Shown here piece after piece: positions 18,275 through 27,330 of a stretch of 38,324 nucleotides of DNA; position 1 is the first letter of the stretch; each line of letters begins with the position of its first letter. The position numbers and the translations under genes were made by a program. The notes under the pieces were generated by a model that saw only the letters and a list, made by a program, of their open reading frames with translations, made no database searches and was not told the DNA's origin. This stretch comes from an uncultured Flavobacterium sp. (GTDB taxonomy: Bacteria; Bacteroidota; Bacteroidia; Flavobacteriales; Flavobacteriaceae), in the NCBI GenBank assembly GCA_913061465.1, contig CAJXSU010000014.1, forward strand, positions 1 to 38,324. Direction: 5' to 3'.

Positions 18275-20953
18275 TTATTTGTTAAAAACTATTTGTTCAG
18301 CTAAACTTGGACTACTCATGATGAAAGGCAAAATATTTTTGTGTAAAATTTTAAAGTAGATAACATCACTACTAAACATATTTTTTTCAAATAAATGTTG
18401 AGTTGTTAAATTTAATACATCTTCTGCTTCATAGTTTTTAAAAGGTAATTTTATATTTCCATTTAAAAGAAATAATACATGTCGTTCAGTATTTAACATT
18501 TCTAATTCTTCTGAAGAAAGTTTTCTTACCAAACTACCTTTACAGAATAATTGAAATTTAAAATTTTCATCTAAATCATTAACCTTAAATTTCTCTTTGA
18601 TTAAATTAAACTCGATTAGTAAAGATCTTGAATTATTTTGGAGCGAATATTCATTTACGTAATTTTTATTAATATCTATTTGATTTAGTTTATGTAAGGC
18701 GTTATTTCTGATTAAATCATTTGAATTATAAACGTGAGAAAGCAATGCACTATTATTAATTTGATAATTATTTGGAATTAAATCAATTGCTTCTATTCTT
18801 ATCAAATCATTAAACCAATAGGCTGGAGAATTAAGTATATAATTCAATCTTTGATTTAATTTTAATCTTTGATGATTAAAATTGATAGCTAATTTATTAA
18901 CTTTTGATTTAATAGATAAATTATCTAGTATTGTTAAAATAATTGACTTAAACTCATCGTCTATAAAACTGCTTAACAACTCTAACGCTAAAGTATTTTC
19001 ATGAATCTTGTCGCTTTTTAAACCTTGTTTAATTATATTAATTTGGTCTTTTGAGTAAAGAATTTCTAAATATAAAAAGAAAACACCCTCTATAAATTTT
19101 AGCTCGTTTTCAAGTAACTTAACTAATTTATTGTTTTTTTCATCGTAGCTTATATCTAAAATTGAAAATAGAATGCAACAATAATAATTAAACATATCAT
19201 TCATAATTAATGATATTGATTGTAATTGCTGTGTATTTAGATCTATTTTATTTTTAGAAATATAATTAAAAATAAACCCTCTTAATTCAAAACTTGTAGT
19301 AACTCTTAATTGTTCTATAATGAAATCACTTGTTTTACTATGAGAAGATAAACTTAACAGTATTCCTTTATGCTGTAGAGAGATTTCGGAATTATTGGAA
19401 AATACTAAAAATAAATTTTTTAATTCTTTTTGTTCAAATGTTTCATTAAAATATAACTGATGATACTGTTCAACAGTCAATAAGGTGTTATTTATGTCTA
19501 AAAAAGAAAAAGAACTTTTATTATCAACATAAGAGTTTGATGTTTTTAATTCATTATTAAGGTATTTTTTTATTCCTTCTACAGGGTCTATAGTTTTATT
19601 AATAAATTTAACCTCAATTTTTTTCAAAGAATCTTTAATATAAATATTTAAATATTTAATCACCTTTGATATAGAAACAAACCAAAAGCTAATCAGAAGC
19701 AGTACAGACATTAAAATATACAGTAACATTTTGTCCTGAGACATATTGGATATCAGATAAATAATGACTCCTGAAATTATAATAGCTATTTGTGAGGTAT
19801 TCCCTAAACCAATAGACTGTAAAATCAATTTTGAGGAAGAATCAATGGGTTGAAATAAAAGTTTAATTGCTGAATCTTCAAAGGCTCTTTTAAGGACTAA
19901 TAAAAAAAGCATATTTAATATTACCATTAAAAATATCATTGAAGGTTTAAACACTATTGAAGTAATTGATAATAGTGTAAAAATAAAAATAATAAGAGGT
20001 AAAATAAACAACCCTGCTTTAATTCCGTATGTGGTAAGTAGTTTCCCTGAAAAAAAAGTTTTTAAAATAAACTCCAATAGTTTATAAGAAAAATAGAAAA
20101 ATCCAAAAAATTGAATGATTTCATTACTTGATTCTTTTTCAATTTTTATTTCCCTCAAAAAAGTAAAATTGATAATATAAAAAACAATTGTTGATATAAA
20201 TATTAAGAGAATAATATTTAAATAATATTTATTATTAATAATAGATTTAAAGTTGGGTGTATTGTCTTTTGAATCTATTTCTACTTGTTTATTCATTAAT
20301 GTCTTATACTTAACATTAAAATATAATTGGACTATTGCAGCTGCAAACAAGAAAACGATAGCTAAGGAAAAAATAAAAAAAGTACCAGTATCAGTTTCAT
20401 CCCCTGAAAAAAATTGAAGTATTAAAGGTATAGATATAAAAGCAGCTGCGCTTGACAATACTTCCCCTGATGAGATTAAGGGGAAAAAACGTTTTCCTTG
20501 TTTCAAATCGAGTAATTTTAACATCATATTACCCATGCCTAAAATGAGTAAAGTCGAAATAGGGAAAAAAAGAATAAAGCCAATGTAAACAATAAAAGGT
20601 TTGAAACTTTCAAAAGTATAGAAATGAAAATCACCTTCGTAATAAATAAATAACCATAAATATAAGACCATGTAAATGATTATAAAAGTAAATAAACCTA
20701 TTTGTAAATAAGTAAGCCTAATTTTCTTTTGAAGCTTTATAAAAATATTTGTTAATAAAAATCCAACAATACCAGAATGTATGTATGCTAAAGGTAGTTT
20801 TTGAATTGGGAAAGTAGCTGTAAATAAGCCATTAATTACAGAAAAATAATAGTATATAAAAAATCCTAAAAAAAATGATTGTAATATTAGTAATCCAACT
20901 TTTGAAAATTCATCATACGTAATATCTTCTTTTTTTAAAAAATTAAGTTTCAT
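18275..20953 (-). CDS. 12-TM nucleotide-transporter/MFS-like protein with HEAT-repeat C-terminus
   Basis: In this 892-residue protein, residues 1-440 contain about twelve hydrophobic segments (for example LQSFFLGFFIYYYFSVI, GFLLTNIFIKL, FIIIYMVLYLWLFIYY). The loop KRFFPLISSGEVLSSAAAF after TM4 resembles the Npt/ATP-ADP-translocase branch of MFS-like carriers, where a similar loop reads ...ISSGG.... From about 455 onward the sequence is cytoplasmic and helical, fitting HEAT-like repeats (FSNNSEISLQHKGILLSL, LIPNNYQINNSALLSHVYN). The end (about 815-892: KLSSEELEMLNTERHVLFLLNG) may be a degenerate cNMP-like domain. Its substrate is unknown; family members elsewhere may act as sensors rather than carriers. 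It is probably co-transcribed with the GNAT gene 4 nt upstream and ends 93 nt from the convergent eCIS ATPase. Confidence 0.65.
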   Translation of the reverse strand: MKLNFLKKEDITYDEFSKVGLLILQSFFLGFFIYYYFSVINGLFTATFPIQKLPLAYIHSGIVGFLLTNIFIKLQKKIRLTYLQIGLFTFIIIYMVLYLWLFIYYEGDFHFYTFESFKPFIVYIGFILFFPISTLLILGMGNMMLKLLDLKQGKRFFPLISSGEVLSSAAAFISIPLILQFFSGDETDTGTFFIFSLAIVFLFAAAIVQLYFNVKYKTLMNKQVEIDSKDNTPNFKSIINNKYYLNIILLIFISTIVFYIINFTFLREIKIEKESSNEIIQFFGFFYFSYKLLEFILKTFFSGKLLTTYGIKAGLFILPLIIFIFTLLSITSIVFKPSMIFLMVILNMLFLLVLKRAFEDSAIKLLFQPIDSSSKLILQSIGLGNTSQIAIIISGVIIYLISNMSQDKMLLYILMSVLLLISFWFVSISKVIKYLNIYIKDSLKKIEVKFINKTIDPVEGIKKYLNNELKTSNSYVDNKSSFSFLDINNTLLTVEQYHQLYFNETFEQKELKNLFLVFSNNSEISLQHKGILLSLSSHSKTSDFIIEQLRVTTSFELRGFIFNYISKNKIDLNTQQLQSISLIMNDMFNYYCCILFSILDISYDEKNNKLVKLLENELKFIEGVFFLYLEILYSKDQINIIKQGLKSDKIHENTLALELLSSFIDDEFKSIILTILDNLSIKSKVNKLAINFNHQRLKLNQRLNYILNSPAYWFNDLIRIEAIDLIPNNYQINNSALLSHVYNSNDLIRNNALHKLNQIDINKNYVNEYSLQNNSRSLLIEFNLIKEKFKVNDLDENFKFQLFCKGSLVRKLSSEELEMLNTERHVLFLLNGNIKLPFKNYEAEDVLNLTTQHLFEKNMFSSDVIYFKILHKNILPFIMSSPSLAEQIVFNK

Positions 20954-20957
20954 TATT

Positions 20958-21710
20958 TTATATTTTTTTTAATAAATAATAGCATTTTTTTTCATTTTTT
21001 AGTCTCAAAAAATCAACTATTATAAATTTTTTTAAATATTTATCAAATAATACTCTAAACTTGAGTATAAATTCCTTCATATCTATATTATTAAGACTGA
21101 ATGGGAATTCAATTGCTATATTATTATGATTATTTAAATTAAATTGGGATAAACTATTAATTAAAGAACTGTCAATTTGAAAATTTTCAGGAAATAAATT
21201 GTTAATAGGTCTTTTTTTAATATTGGGTGAAACTTCCAAAACTGCTAAAAATCTATCCGTAGGAAGACCATTATCGTCTATACCGTACATATTATAAAAA
21301 ATAGGGTTTTTAATGATAGCATTTAATTTATGTAAGTACAAATTTGCTGCTGAAGGGTCTAATGGGTTAAATGACCAGTAAATTGAATTCATTTTTTTAT
21401 CGATAGCAAATTGCTCATTTTTCAAAAACAATTGTTGTCCAATTCCCTTTGATGTATGGTGTTTGGATACACCCAACATATACAGGTAGAGGGAGTACTT
21501 TTCTTTTAATGCAATTGTTGATATTGAATAACCTATTATTTTCCCTTCCAAAAAAGCGCCAAAAATAACCCCTCCTGATTCAAGTATTGTCATTAAAGTG
21601 TGATATGGGAGGGTAGCTTCTGATTCTGTGAAACCCCATGATATTTCAGCACCTAAATGAATCAGTTCTTTTAACTCATTTTCACAAAAAATTTTTTTAT
21701 ACTCAATCAT
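20958..21710 (-). CDS. GNAT-family N-acetyltransferase (COG3375-like)
   Basis: A 250-residue protein. Residues 1-165 have the GNAT fold: motif A at 78-95 (MLGVSKHHTSKGIGQQLF), with the acyl-CoA loop ending G-I-G but Thr where Q/R is usual in Q/RxxGxG/A. Residues 112-150 (YWSFNPLDPSAANLYLHKL) and the segment YGIDDNGLPTDRFLAV match the COG3375 branch ('WTFDPL...N...KLGA...YG...LPTDR'). The last 85 residues are less conserved. The substrate is unknown. The start ATG at 21708-21710 is followed by a sound N-terminus. The gene is 4 nt from the transporter-like gene, so the two proteins may act together. Confidence 0.8.
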   Translation of the reverse strand: MIEYKKIFCENELKELIHLGAEISWGFTESEATLPYHTLMTILESGGVIFGAFLEGKIIGYSISTIALKEKYSLYLYMLGVSKHHTSKGIGQQLFLKNEQFAIDKKMNSIYWSFNPLDPSAANLYLHKLNAIIKNPIFYNMYGIDDNGLPTDRFLAVLEVSPNIKKRPINNLFPENFQIDSSLINSLSQFNLNNHNNIAIEFPFSLNNIDMKEFILKFRVLFDKYLKKFIIVDFLRLKNEKKCYYLLKKI

Positions 21711-21852
21711 AGTTTATAAACAAGAAGGTTAAACCTATATTGAAGGGCATTTTTTCAGTAATTTTTAATTGTGCTATAATCATTCAAGTTTTTTAATGAA
21801 AATTATTTTGCATTGTAAAATCAAGATTATTATTTTATGTATGATTGTTTGA

Positions 21853-21860
21853 CAAATATA
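21853..21860 (-). promoter_or_regulatory. Possible -7 promoter box (TATATTTG) before the GNAT gene
   Basis: The minus strand reads TATATTTG, matching the Bacteroidota TAnnTTTG -7 element, about 143 nt upstream of the GNAT start in the 193-nt gap after the receptor gene. No TTG -33 element is found at the usual 17-23 nt spacing, so this is weak evidence for a separate transcript for the GNAT/transporter pair. Confidence 0.25.
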
Positions 21861-21903
21861 TTCAATGTCTATTATTGTAATTAATTTTATACATCACATT
21901 GAT

Positions 21904-24273
21904 TTAAAAGTTGAAATTTAACCGTAAATGCATATTTCTGCCAAATTGAGGTATTTGCTTAGTGTACCAAGATTCTGTAGATCTTATGCCAGGGGAATAG
22001 TATTGATGATCTAAAATATTATTGACAGTATACTGAATATTAATTTTTTCTTTAAATAATTTATAACTTATGGTCGCATTCAATAAATAGTATGGTTCAA
22101 AAGTAGCTGTATTAGCAGGGACTGTTGTTCCTGGCCCAACCACTCTATCACCCATGAAATTGGTTCTTAAATTAATATTCAATCCATTATTGAATTTATA
22201 ATTTCCTCCAAAATTTAATTGATGTGAAGCAATATCAGCAATTCTTAACTCCTCTCCAGATGAATCAGTATCTGTTGGATTAGTAAAAGTGTAATTAAGA
22301 TACAAACGAAGTTGTTTATCCTTATAATTTACATTAGCCTGAGCACCATATATATTTCTCTCTCCTGTATTTTGAAATTGTGTAGCATTTGGGTTAGAAG
22401 GAATTGCAAAGGGCACTTCATTAACAATGTTAGAATAATATGAATTATAAAGTACTATTTCAGCAAAAAGTTTCTTTTCCATAAAATCTCTTCTAAACGA
22501 AAATTCATAATTTTTAACTTTTTCTGTTTTTAAATTACCACCAGGTGTTTCTCTAGTAGATGTAAGAGCAAATCTTTGAAAATTAGTTGGACTCATGAAC
22601 GCCTCAGAATATATTAATTTAACAAAAGTATTTTCGGGAGTGTATACAAGGGCTAGTCTCGGGTTAAAAACTAAACCATAACCGGAATCACTATTTCTAA
22701 CTTTATTGTAATCTAATCTTCCTCCAAAAGTAAATTTTAGTTTTTTATCTATTACTTGATATGCTGATTGGGAATAAAAACCAGCATCTAGTGATATGTA
22801 TTTTCTATAATTTAGTGGTTGAGAAGGTCTTGCGTAATCTCCTTGGATTTGGCTAAATCTAAATTCTAATCCAGATATTATTGAAAATCTACTATTTGCT
22901 TTATAAAGTAATTGAGTTTCGTTTCTTAATTGAGCTGAATGTAAATCATAAATTTTTGGACTTCTTGGCACATAATTTCCCGTTATATCATCTAAAGCTG
23001 GAATTGGCCATAGCTGAGTTGAATCATCCAGCCCACTTATTCTATACCTTGTGAAATTTGAAAAGAATAACTTTTCTTTAGTTCCTAAAGGTTTTTCATA
23101 TTTCCCATAAATAAATGCATTGTAGGGGTTCCATACAGAATAAGGGGCTGCAGCAAATAATTGTTCCCCAGCCCAACCACCGATTCCTTCTTTTTTATAC
23201 CAATATCCAAATCCCATAGTAAAGTTTTGGGATTCAATTTTACTCCCCAAGTAAATAGATTCTGACGGATTAGAGTATTGAAGAGTATCAATTGTATTTT
23301 GGGGCACTCCATCAATATTGTAATCATAATCCTCAAATTCTGATAAATCTTGCTCATCAGATTCAAAGTATCTAGCTGTAAACATCGCTGAAAAACCTTT
23401 GTTTTTACTTCTAAACACAGTAGTTACGTCAGCTGTAGTTGTGTTATATGTTCCGTGACTTATCATAGCATTTGAAGCAACAGTATGATTTTTTTTATCA
23501 CCAACGAAAAAATCGTTTGCATTTTTTGTTATCACACTAACAACTCCTAAGTAGGCATTTGCTCCATAAATAGTTGATGCAGGGCCATAGACAACTTCAA
23601 CTGATTTTATGTTACTAATAGGATATTGTCTGGACAAATAAACAAGGTTCCCCCACAAATCATTTTGTTCAATTCCGTCAACCACGTATAACATTCTACT
23701 TGTATTGTCAGCCCTATATCCTCTTTGATAAATGTGCGTGTAAAGTATCCCAACTGATCTAGTAATATCAAAACCAGGTAAGTCATGAAGTAATGCTTCT
23801 AAATCATTATAACCTCTATCTATTATTTCATCTTCAGTTACTAAAATTACGGTGGCTGGAGCCTCACCTAAAGATTCCTCAAATTTCGATACAGAAGATA
23901 CTGTAGCTCCTTTTATCTTAAGGCTTTTGATCATTTCTTCTAGTAAGTATGGGTCTCCACTTTGTTGAGTATAACTTGGTTTAAGATTCAGTATCTCTTT
24001 AGCTACTTCTCTAGCTAACATCATAGAATCCATGGCTATTAAGTTTTTTGCTTGAATTCTTAGAGCTCTTAAATAACTAACATCATTACTCTTATAGGTA
24101 GATTGCAAACAGTTTTCAAGTATAGTCTTAACATCTTCGAACCGCCCTATTTTATAATTCTCGTCTAATTCATCGAGCGTTGTTGTACAATTAATTTGGT
24201 TATTTTGTGCATAATTATTAAATGAAATAACTAGTGCAAAGATAAATATGTACGCTTTTTTATTTAATTTCAT
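21904..24273 (-). CDS. TonB-dependent outer-membrane receptor with helical N-terminal domain
   Basis: The 789-residue protein begins with a signal peptide (1-22, ending NYA|Q). Residues 25-112 are a helical, TPR-like domain (LDELDENYKIGRFEDVKTIL, AREVAKEILNLKPSYTQQ) instead of the carboxypeptidase-regulatory-like beta domain common in Bacteroidota receptors. A plug follows at about 124-250 (PATVILVTEDEIIDRG, LLHDLPGFDI, MLYVVDGIEQND, VEVVYGPASTIYGANAYLGVVSVITK), then a 22-stranded-type barrel ending in the aromatic LRLNFNF. It would bind a ligand at the cell surface and be energised by TonB. The start lies only 2 nt after the stop of the nSTAND gene, so the two are coupled. The ligand is unknown; no SusD-like partner is present. 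Confidence 0.9.
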   Translation of the reverse strand: MKLNKKAYIFIFALVISFNNYAQNNQINCTTTLDELDENYKIGRFEDVKTILENCLQSTYKSNDVSYLRALRIQAKNLIAMDSMMLAREVAKEILNLKPSYTQQSGDPYLLEEMIKSLKIKGATVSSVSKFEESLGEAPATVILVTEDEIIDRGYNDLEALLHDLPGFDITRSVGILYTHIYQRGYRADNTSRMLYVVDGIEQNDLWGNLVYLSRQYPISNIKSVEVVYGPASTIYGANAYLGVVSVITKNANDFFVGDKKNHTVASNAMISHGTYNTTTADVTTVFRSKNKGFSAMFTARYFESDEQDLSEFEDYDYNIDGVPQNTIDTLQYSNPSESIYLGSKIESQNFTMGFGYWYKKEGIGGWAGEQLFAAAPYSVWNPYNAFIYGKYEKPLGTKEKLFFSNFTRYRISGLDDSTQLWPIPALDDITGNYVPRSPKIYDLHSAQLRNETQLLYKANSRFSIISGLEFRFSQIQGDYARPSQPLNYRKYISLDAGFYSQSAYQVIDKKLKFTFGGRLDYNKVRNSDSGYGLVFNPRLALVYTPENTFVKLIYSEAFMSPTNFQRFALTSTRETPGGNLKTEKVKNYEFSFRRDFMEKKLFAEIVLYNSYYSNIVNEVPFAIPSNPNATQFQNTGERNIYGAQANVNYKDKQLRLYLNYTFTNPTDTDSSGEELRIADIASHQLNFGGNYKFNNGLNINLRTNFMGDRVVGPGTTVPANTATFEPYYLLNATISYKLFKEKINIQYTVNNILDHQYYSPGIRSTESWYTKQIPQFGRNMHLRLNFNF

Positions 24274-24275
24274 TT

Positions 24276-27266
24276 TTACTTTTTTAATTGGTTTTCTAGA
24301 GCACTCTGATCCAAATACCAGTATCTAAAACTCGCGTCTTCAGAAACACTGTATAAAATTTTGTTATTTTGATTAACTGTGATGTTTTTTACCCAGCTTT
24401 TATGACCTTTAAGAGTAAGAAAATCGTTGTTATTTTCTATATTAATAAGATTAATTGTGTTATCATAGCTTGCGGAAATAACAAAGCTTTGATTATTAAT
24501 TTCAACAAAATCTAAATCAGAGATTTTTACATTTTTGTGTTTTGAAATCTTAATTGATTGTAAATCATTTGTATTATAAATAAAAACCTCTCCATTTGAA
24601 GTCCCTATTGCTAAATTATTTTCATCATTAGAAAATTGAAAAGTTGAAATATTAGATGGGTTCTCAACTGTTTTGATTAAAGTTAACTTTGGCAATGATT
24701 GGTCAAATTTAACTTGGTACAATAAAGCAATATTCTTCTTTTTACTCATGAAATAACCTCCATTTTCACTAAATGCAAAGGAGTCATTATCATCATTGTT
24801 TTCAAATTGGTTGTATTTCAACACATTTAAATTCATTAGAAAACTATTTTTGTTAGACTTAAAACTTATAAACTGTTGATTTAAATTTTGAAATGAGTTT
24901 AAACTTTTAATTTGACCAGAAAAAGGAAAACTTTTAATTAATTGTTTGTTTGTTTCATTATAAATCAAAATTTCAGCATTACCCTCAGCAGTTTTTCTTG
25001 TTAAAACAATAAAATCTCCATTAATTGAATATAAAGCTAAATCTATATTTTTAAACTCTTTTTTTAAAGTATTAATTTTTCCAGTATCATCCAATGTATG
25101 AAATGATACCCTTTTAGAATTATCCAAGGTCATAAACTCTTGAGAACGATCACTTTGAGTAATGGTTGAAAACCCTATGGAGTTTTTATTATTATAAAAA
25201 TTATCCTTTTTTGACCTCCCTTCAAAAAAAGATCTATTTAATGCCGAATAAATTTGGTTCTCCCTTTCTAAATTTGCGTTAGTTACAAAAAGATTATGAG
25301 CCTTTTTACTTTGAACAATGGCACTGTCGATTTTATTCAAATCTAAGTTTTTTTCTGCTTCAAACGCCATTTTTATGGCATCCGAAATATTTTTTAACCG
25401 TTTAGCTTCTCCTTCAGCTATCAAAGCTTTAATTTTAGCATCTCTAGCTTTTTCTTCTTCAACCCTTGCTATAGCTTCAGCATCTCTAGCTTTTTCTTCT
25501 TCAACCCTTGCTGTAGCTTCAGCTTTCATAGCGTTTTGCTTTTCATCTTTAGCCTTAGCCTCAGCTTTTCTAGCTTTCCGCCCTTCATCTATGGCCGTAG
25601 CTTCAGCATCTCTAGCTTCCAATTCTTTATCCCTGGCTATAGCTTCAGCATCTCTAGCTTTTCGCTCTTCATCTATAGCCTTAGCTTCAGCATCTCTAGC
25701 TTCCACTTCTTTATCCCTGGCAATTTTCTCATTTTTTGTAGCTCTCTCAGTCTCTTGATTAGCAAAGAATGTAAGCCCTAGAAGGAGTATAGATAACACA
25801 CTAAAAAAAATCAATAATCTTTTATTTCTTTTTGCTTTTTTTGTCTGTTCTAAACTTTTATTTAATACCTCTTGGTTAAACTTTGTTTTGCTATTCTCTA
25901 AAAAATTTATAGCTCTAGGAAAAGTTTTATCATATCTCAAACCCCACCCTTTGGAAGGTAATTGTTTTTCTTTCCATTTTAAAACAATTGCTAATTCAGG
26001 GTTAATTAATAAAGAACCCTTACCCTCCTGATAATCTTTAGCCGTTTCACACAAATTTTTATAGGTTTCTGAAGATTCCATTTCTTCTTTAGTCCAAGAT
26101 TGTAATCTTGTCCATAGCCTTAGTAAACTTTCGTGAGAAATATCAATAACTGAAGAATCTTTGATGTTTTCTCCGGCTTTTGGTCTTAAAAATGACCGTT
26201 TACTAGAATTAAATGTATTAATAACTTTAATTAGAACTGAGGGATCTGTTTCGATAATTTTGACTAAAGAACCAAATTCAACTGGGTTTCTAGTAATATT
26301 CACGCTTTCGAAATTAACCAATGCCTTAAACATTTTTTCACAAACTTGTTTTTCATGCTCATTCAACTCATCGTAAGCCTCATCAGCATGATTAGAAAGA
26401 GACTTTTTCATCGTCCCTATAGCTTTGTAGTGATGAACATCAATAACTTCGTCTAATGAAGAATTAGACTTCCAATACTCAACTGTTCTCATCATTGCAT
26501 GTTGTAGAATCGGTAATTGATCTTGATTATTATTTATATCATTAATCAAGATATTTGACAATTCATGAGATATTTTGTAATTTACAACATCCAAAGGACC
26601 ACCTATAACCTCTTCAAATTGTTTGGGATTAAGTCTAGGAATTAAATATTGAGACTGATTTAAGGCTTCTGGTAGCCCAATAAACTCAGTGCAATTTCCA
26701 ATAAAATCTGATCTCAGAGTTAGAATCACATATATATTACTTTCTTTATTTTTGATAGCATTAAGAAGTAAGTTGATGAAAATATTACTGTTTTTAAAAT
26801 CCTCTTTTTTTGACAAACTAAAAATCTCTTCAAATTGATCAATGATTATTAGTTTATTACCAGAATATTTAGGGTTTAATTTGGATAAAAAATCACTTAA
26901 ATTCTCTTTTTTTTCAATTAAAGACTTTTCAAGTTCATCTAATCGTTTAGCTGAAGTACTTTCATCCTCATTATAGCTACTTACAAGAGTTTTGACTAAT
27001 TCTTTAATAGGATTGGTGCTTGGCGTAGATACTGAAATTTTCCATTCCTCATTAGCGTTGTTATTTAATGCTGGTATAATGCCAGATTTAATTAGTGAAG
27101 ACTTTCCACTTCCAGAGTATCCGATAACTGCTGAAAAATTTGTTCTTTTTAAATTATAAAGAATATCTTTTACTTGAGTTTTTCTTCCAAAAAACAAATT
27201 GAATTCATCAGGTTCAAAAGACCGAAGTCCCACGAATGGATTTAATAATTTTTCATCTTTAATCAT
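24276..27266 (-). CDS. Membrane-anchored nSTAND1 NTPase with heptad stalk and WD40 propeller
   Basis: The 996-residue protein opens with the nSTAND1 signature NPFVGLRSFEPDEFNLFFGR (9-28). Walker A is GYSGSGKS (49-56), Walker B is LIIIDQFEE (139-147), and TLRSDF (183-188) is the sensor region. A helical arm follows to about 475 (DISHESLLRLWTRL). KKAKRNKR precedes one TM helix (484-502), so the NTPase should be cytoplasmic and the rest periplasmic. Residues 505-625 are a near-perfect heptad coiled coil (units such as ARDAEAK, AIDEERK, ARVEEEK). Residues 680-996 form a beta-propeller with WD40-like blades (ASYDNTINLINIEN, VSEDASFRYWYL). STAND proteins sense a trigger and oligomerise; here the propeller could sense an envelope signal. 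A 64-nt gap separates it from the helicase gene. Confidence 0.85.
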   Translation of the reverse strand: MIKDEKLLNPFVGLRSFEPDEFNLFFGRKTQVKDILYNLKRTNFSAVIGYSGSGKSSLIKSGIIPALNNNANEEWKISVSTPSTNPIKELVKTLVSSYNEDESTSAKRLDELEKSLIEKKENLSDFLSKLNPKYSGNKLIIIDQFEEIFSLSKKEDFKNSNIFINLLLNAIKNKESNIYVILTLRSDFIGNCTEFIGLPEALNQSQYLIPRLNPKQFEEVIGGPLDVVNYKISHELSNILINDINNNQDQLPILQHAMMRTVEYWKSNSSLDEVIDVHHYKAIGTMKKSLSNHADEAYDELNEHEKQVCEKMFKALVNFESVNITRNPVEFGSLVKIIETDPSVLIKVINTFNSSKRSFLRPKAGENIKDSSVIDISHESLLRLWTRLQSWTKEEMESSETYKNLCETAKDYQEGKGSLLINPELAIVLKWKEKQLPSKGWGLRYDKTFPRAINFLENSKTKFNQEVLNKSLEQTKKAKRNKRLLIFFSVLSILLLGLTFFANQETERATKNEKIARDKEVEARDAEAKAIDEERKARDAEAIARDKELEARDAEATAIDEGRKARKAEAKAKDEKQNAMKAEATARVEEEKARDAEAIARVEEEKARDAKIKALIAEGEAKRLKNISDAIKMAFEAEKNLDLNKIDSAIVQSKKAHNLFVTNANLERENQIYSALNRSFFEGRSKKDNFYNNKNSIGFSTITQSDRSQEFMTLDNSKRVSFHTLDDTGKINTLKKEFKNIDLALYSINGDFIVLTRKTAEGNAEILIYNETNKQLIKSFPFSGQIKSLNSFQNLNQQFISFKSNKNSFLMNLNVLKYNQFENNDDNDSFAFSENGGYFMSKKKNIALLYQVKFDQSLPKLTLIKTVENPSNISTFQFSNDENNLAIGTSNGEVFIYNTNDLQSIKISKHKNVKISDLDFVEINNQSFVISASYDNTINLINIENNNDFLTLKGHKSWVKNITVNQNNKILYSVSEDASFRYWYLDQSALENQLKK
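25401..25724 (-). repeat. Heptad-coding internal repeat in the nSTAND stalk
   Basis: Sixteen successive seven-residue units rich in A, R, E, D and K are encoded here. At DNA level they show 42-bp (two-heptad) direct repeats, clearest between the blocks starting at 25441 and 25483, which differ by about one base over the shared core. The pattern fits slippage or recombination changing coiled-coil length in multiples of two heptads. It is coding, not a CRISPR. Confidence 0.85.
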
Positions 27267-27330
27267 ATTGCATATAAAATTACAAGGTATAAAAAATTAC
27301 TCCATAATAACAATTAAATTTTTTACGAAT

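Noticed and set aside
25318..25781. Plus-strand open frames with serine/alanine-rich repeats
   Set aside because: They mirror the heptad repeat of the nSTAND stalk on the other strand; the open frames result from the biased codon pattern.
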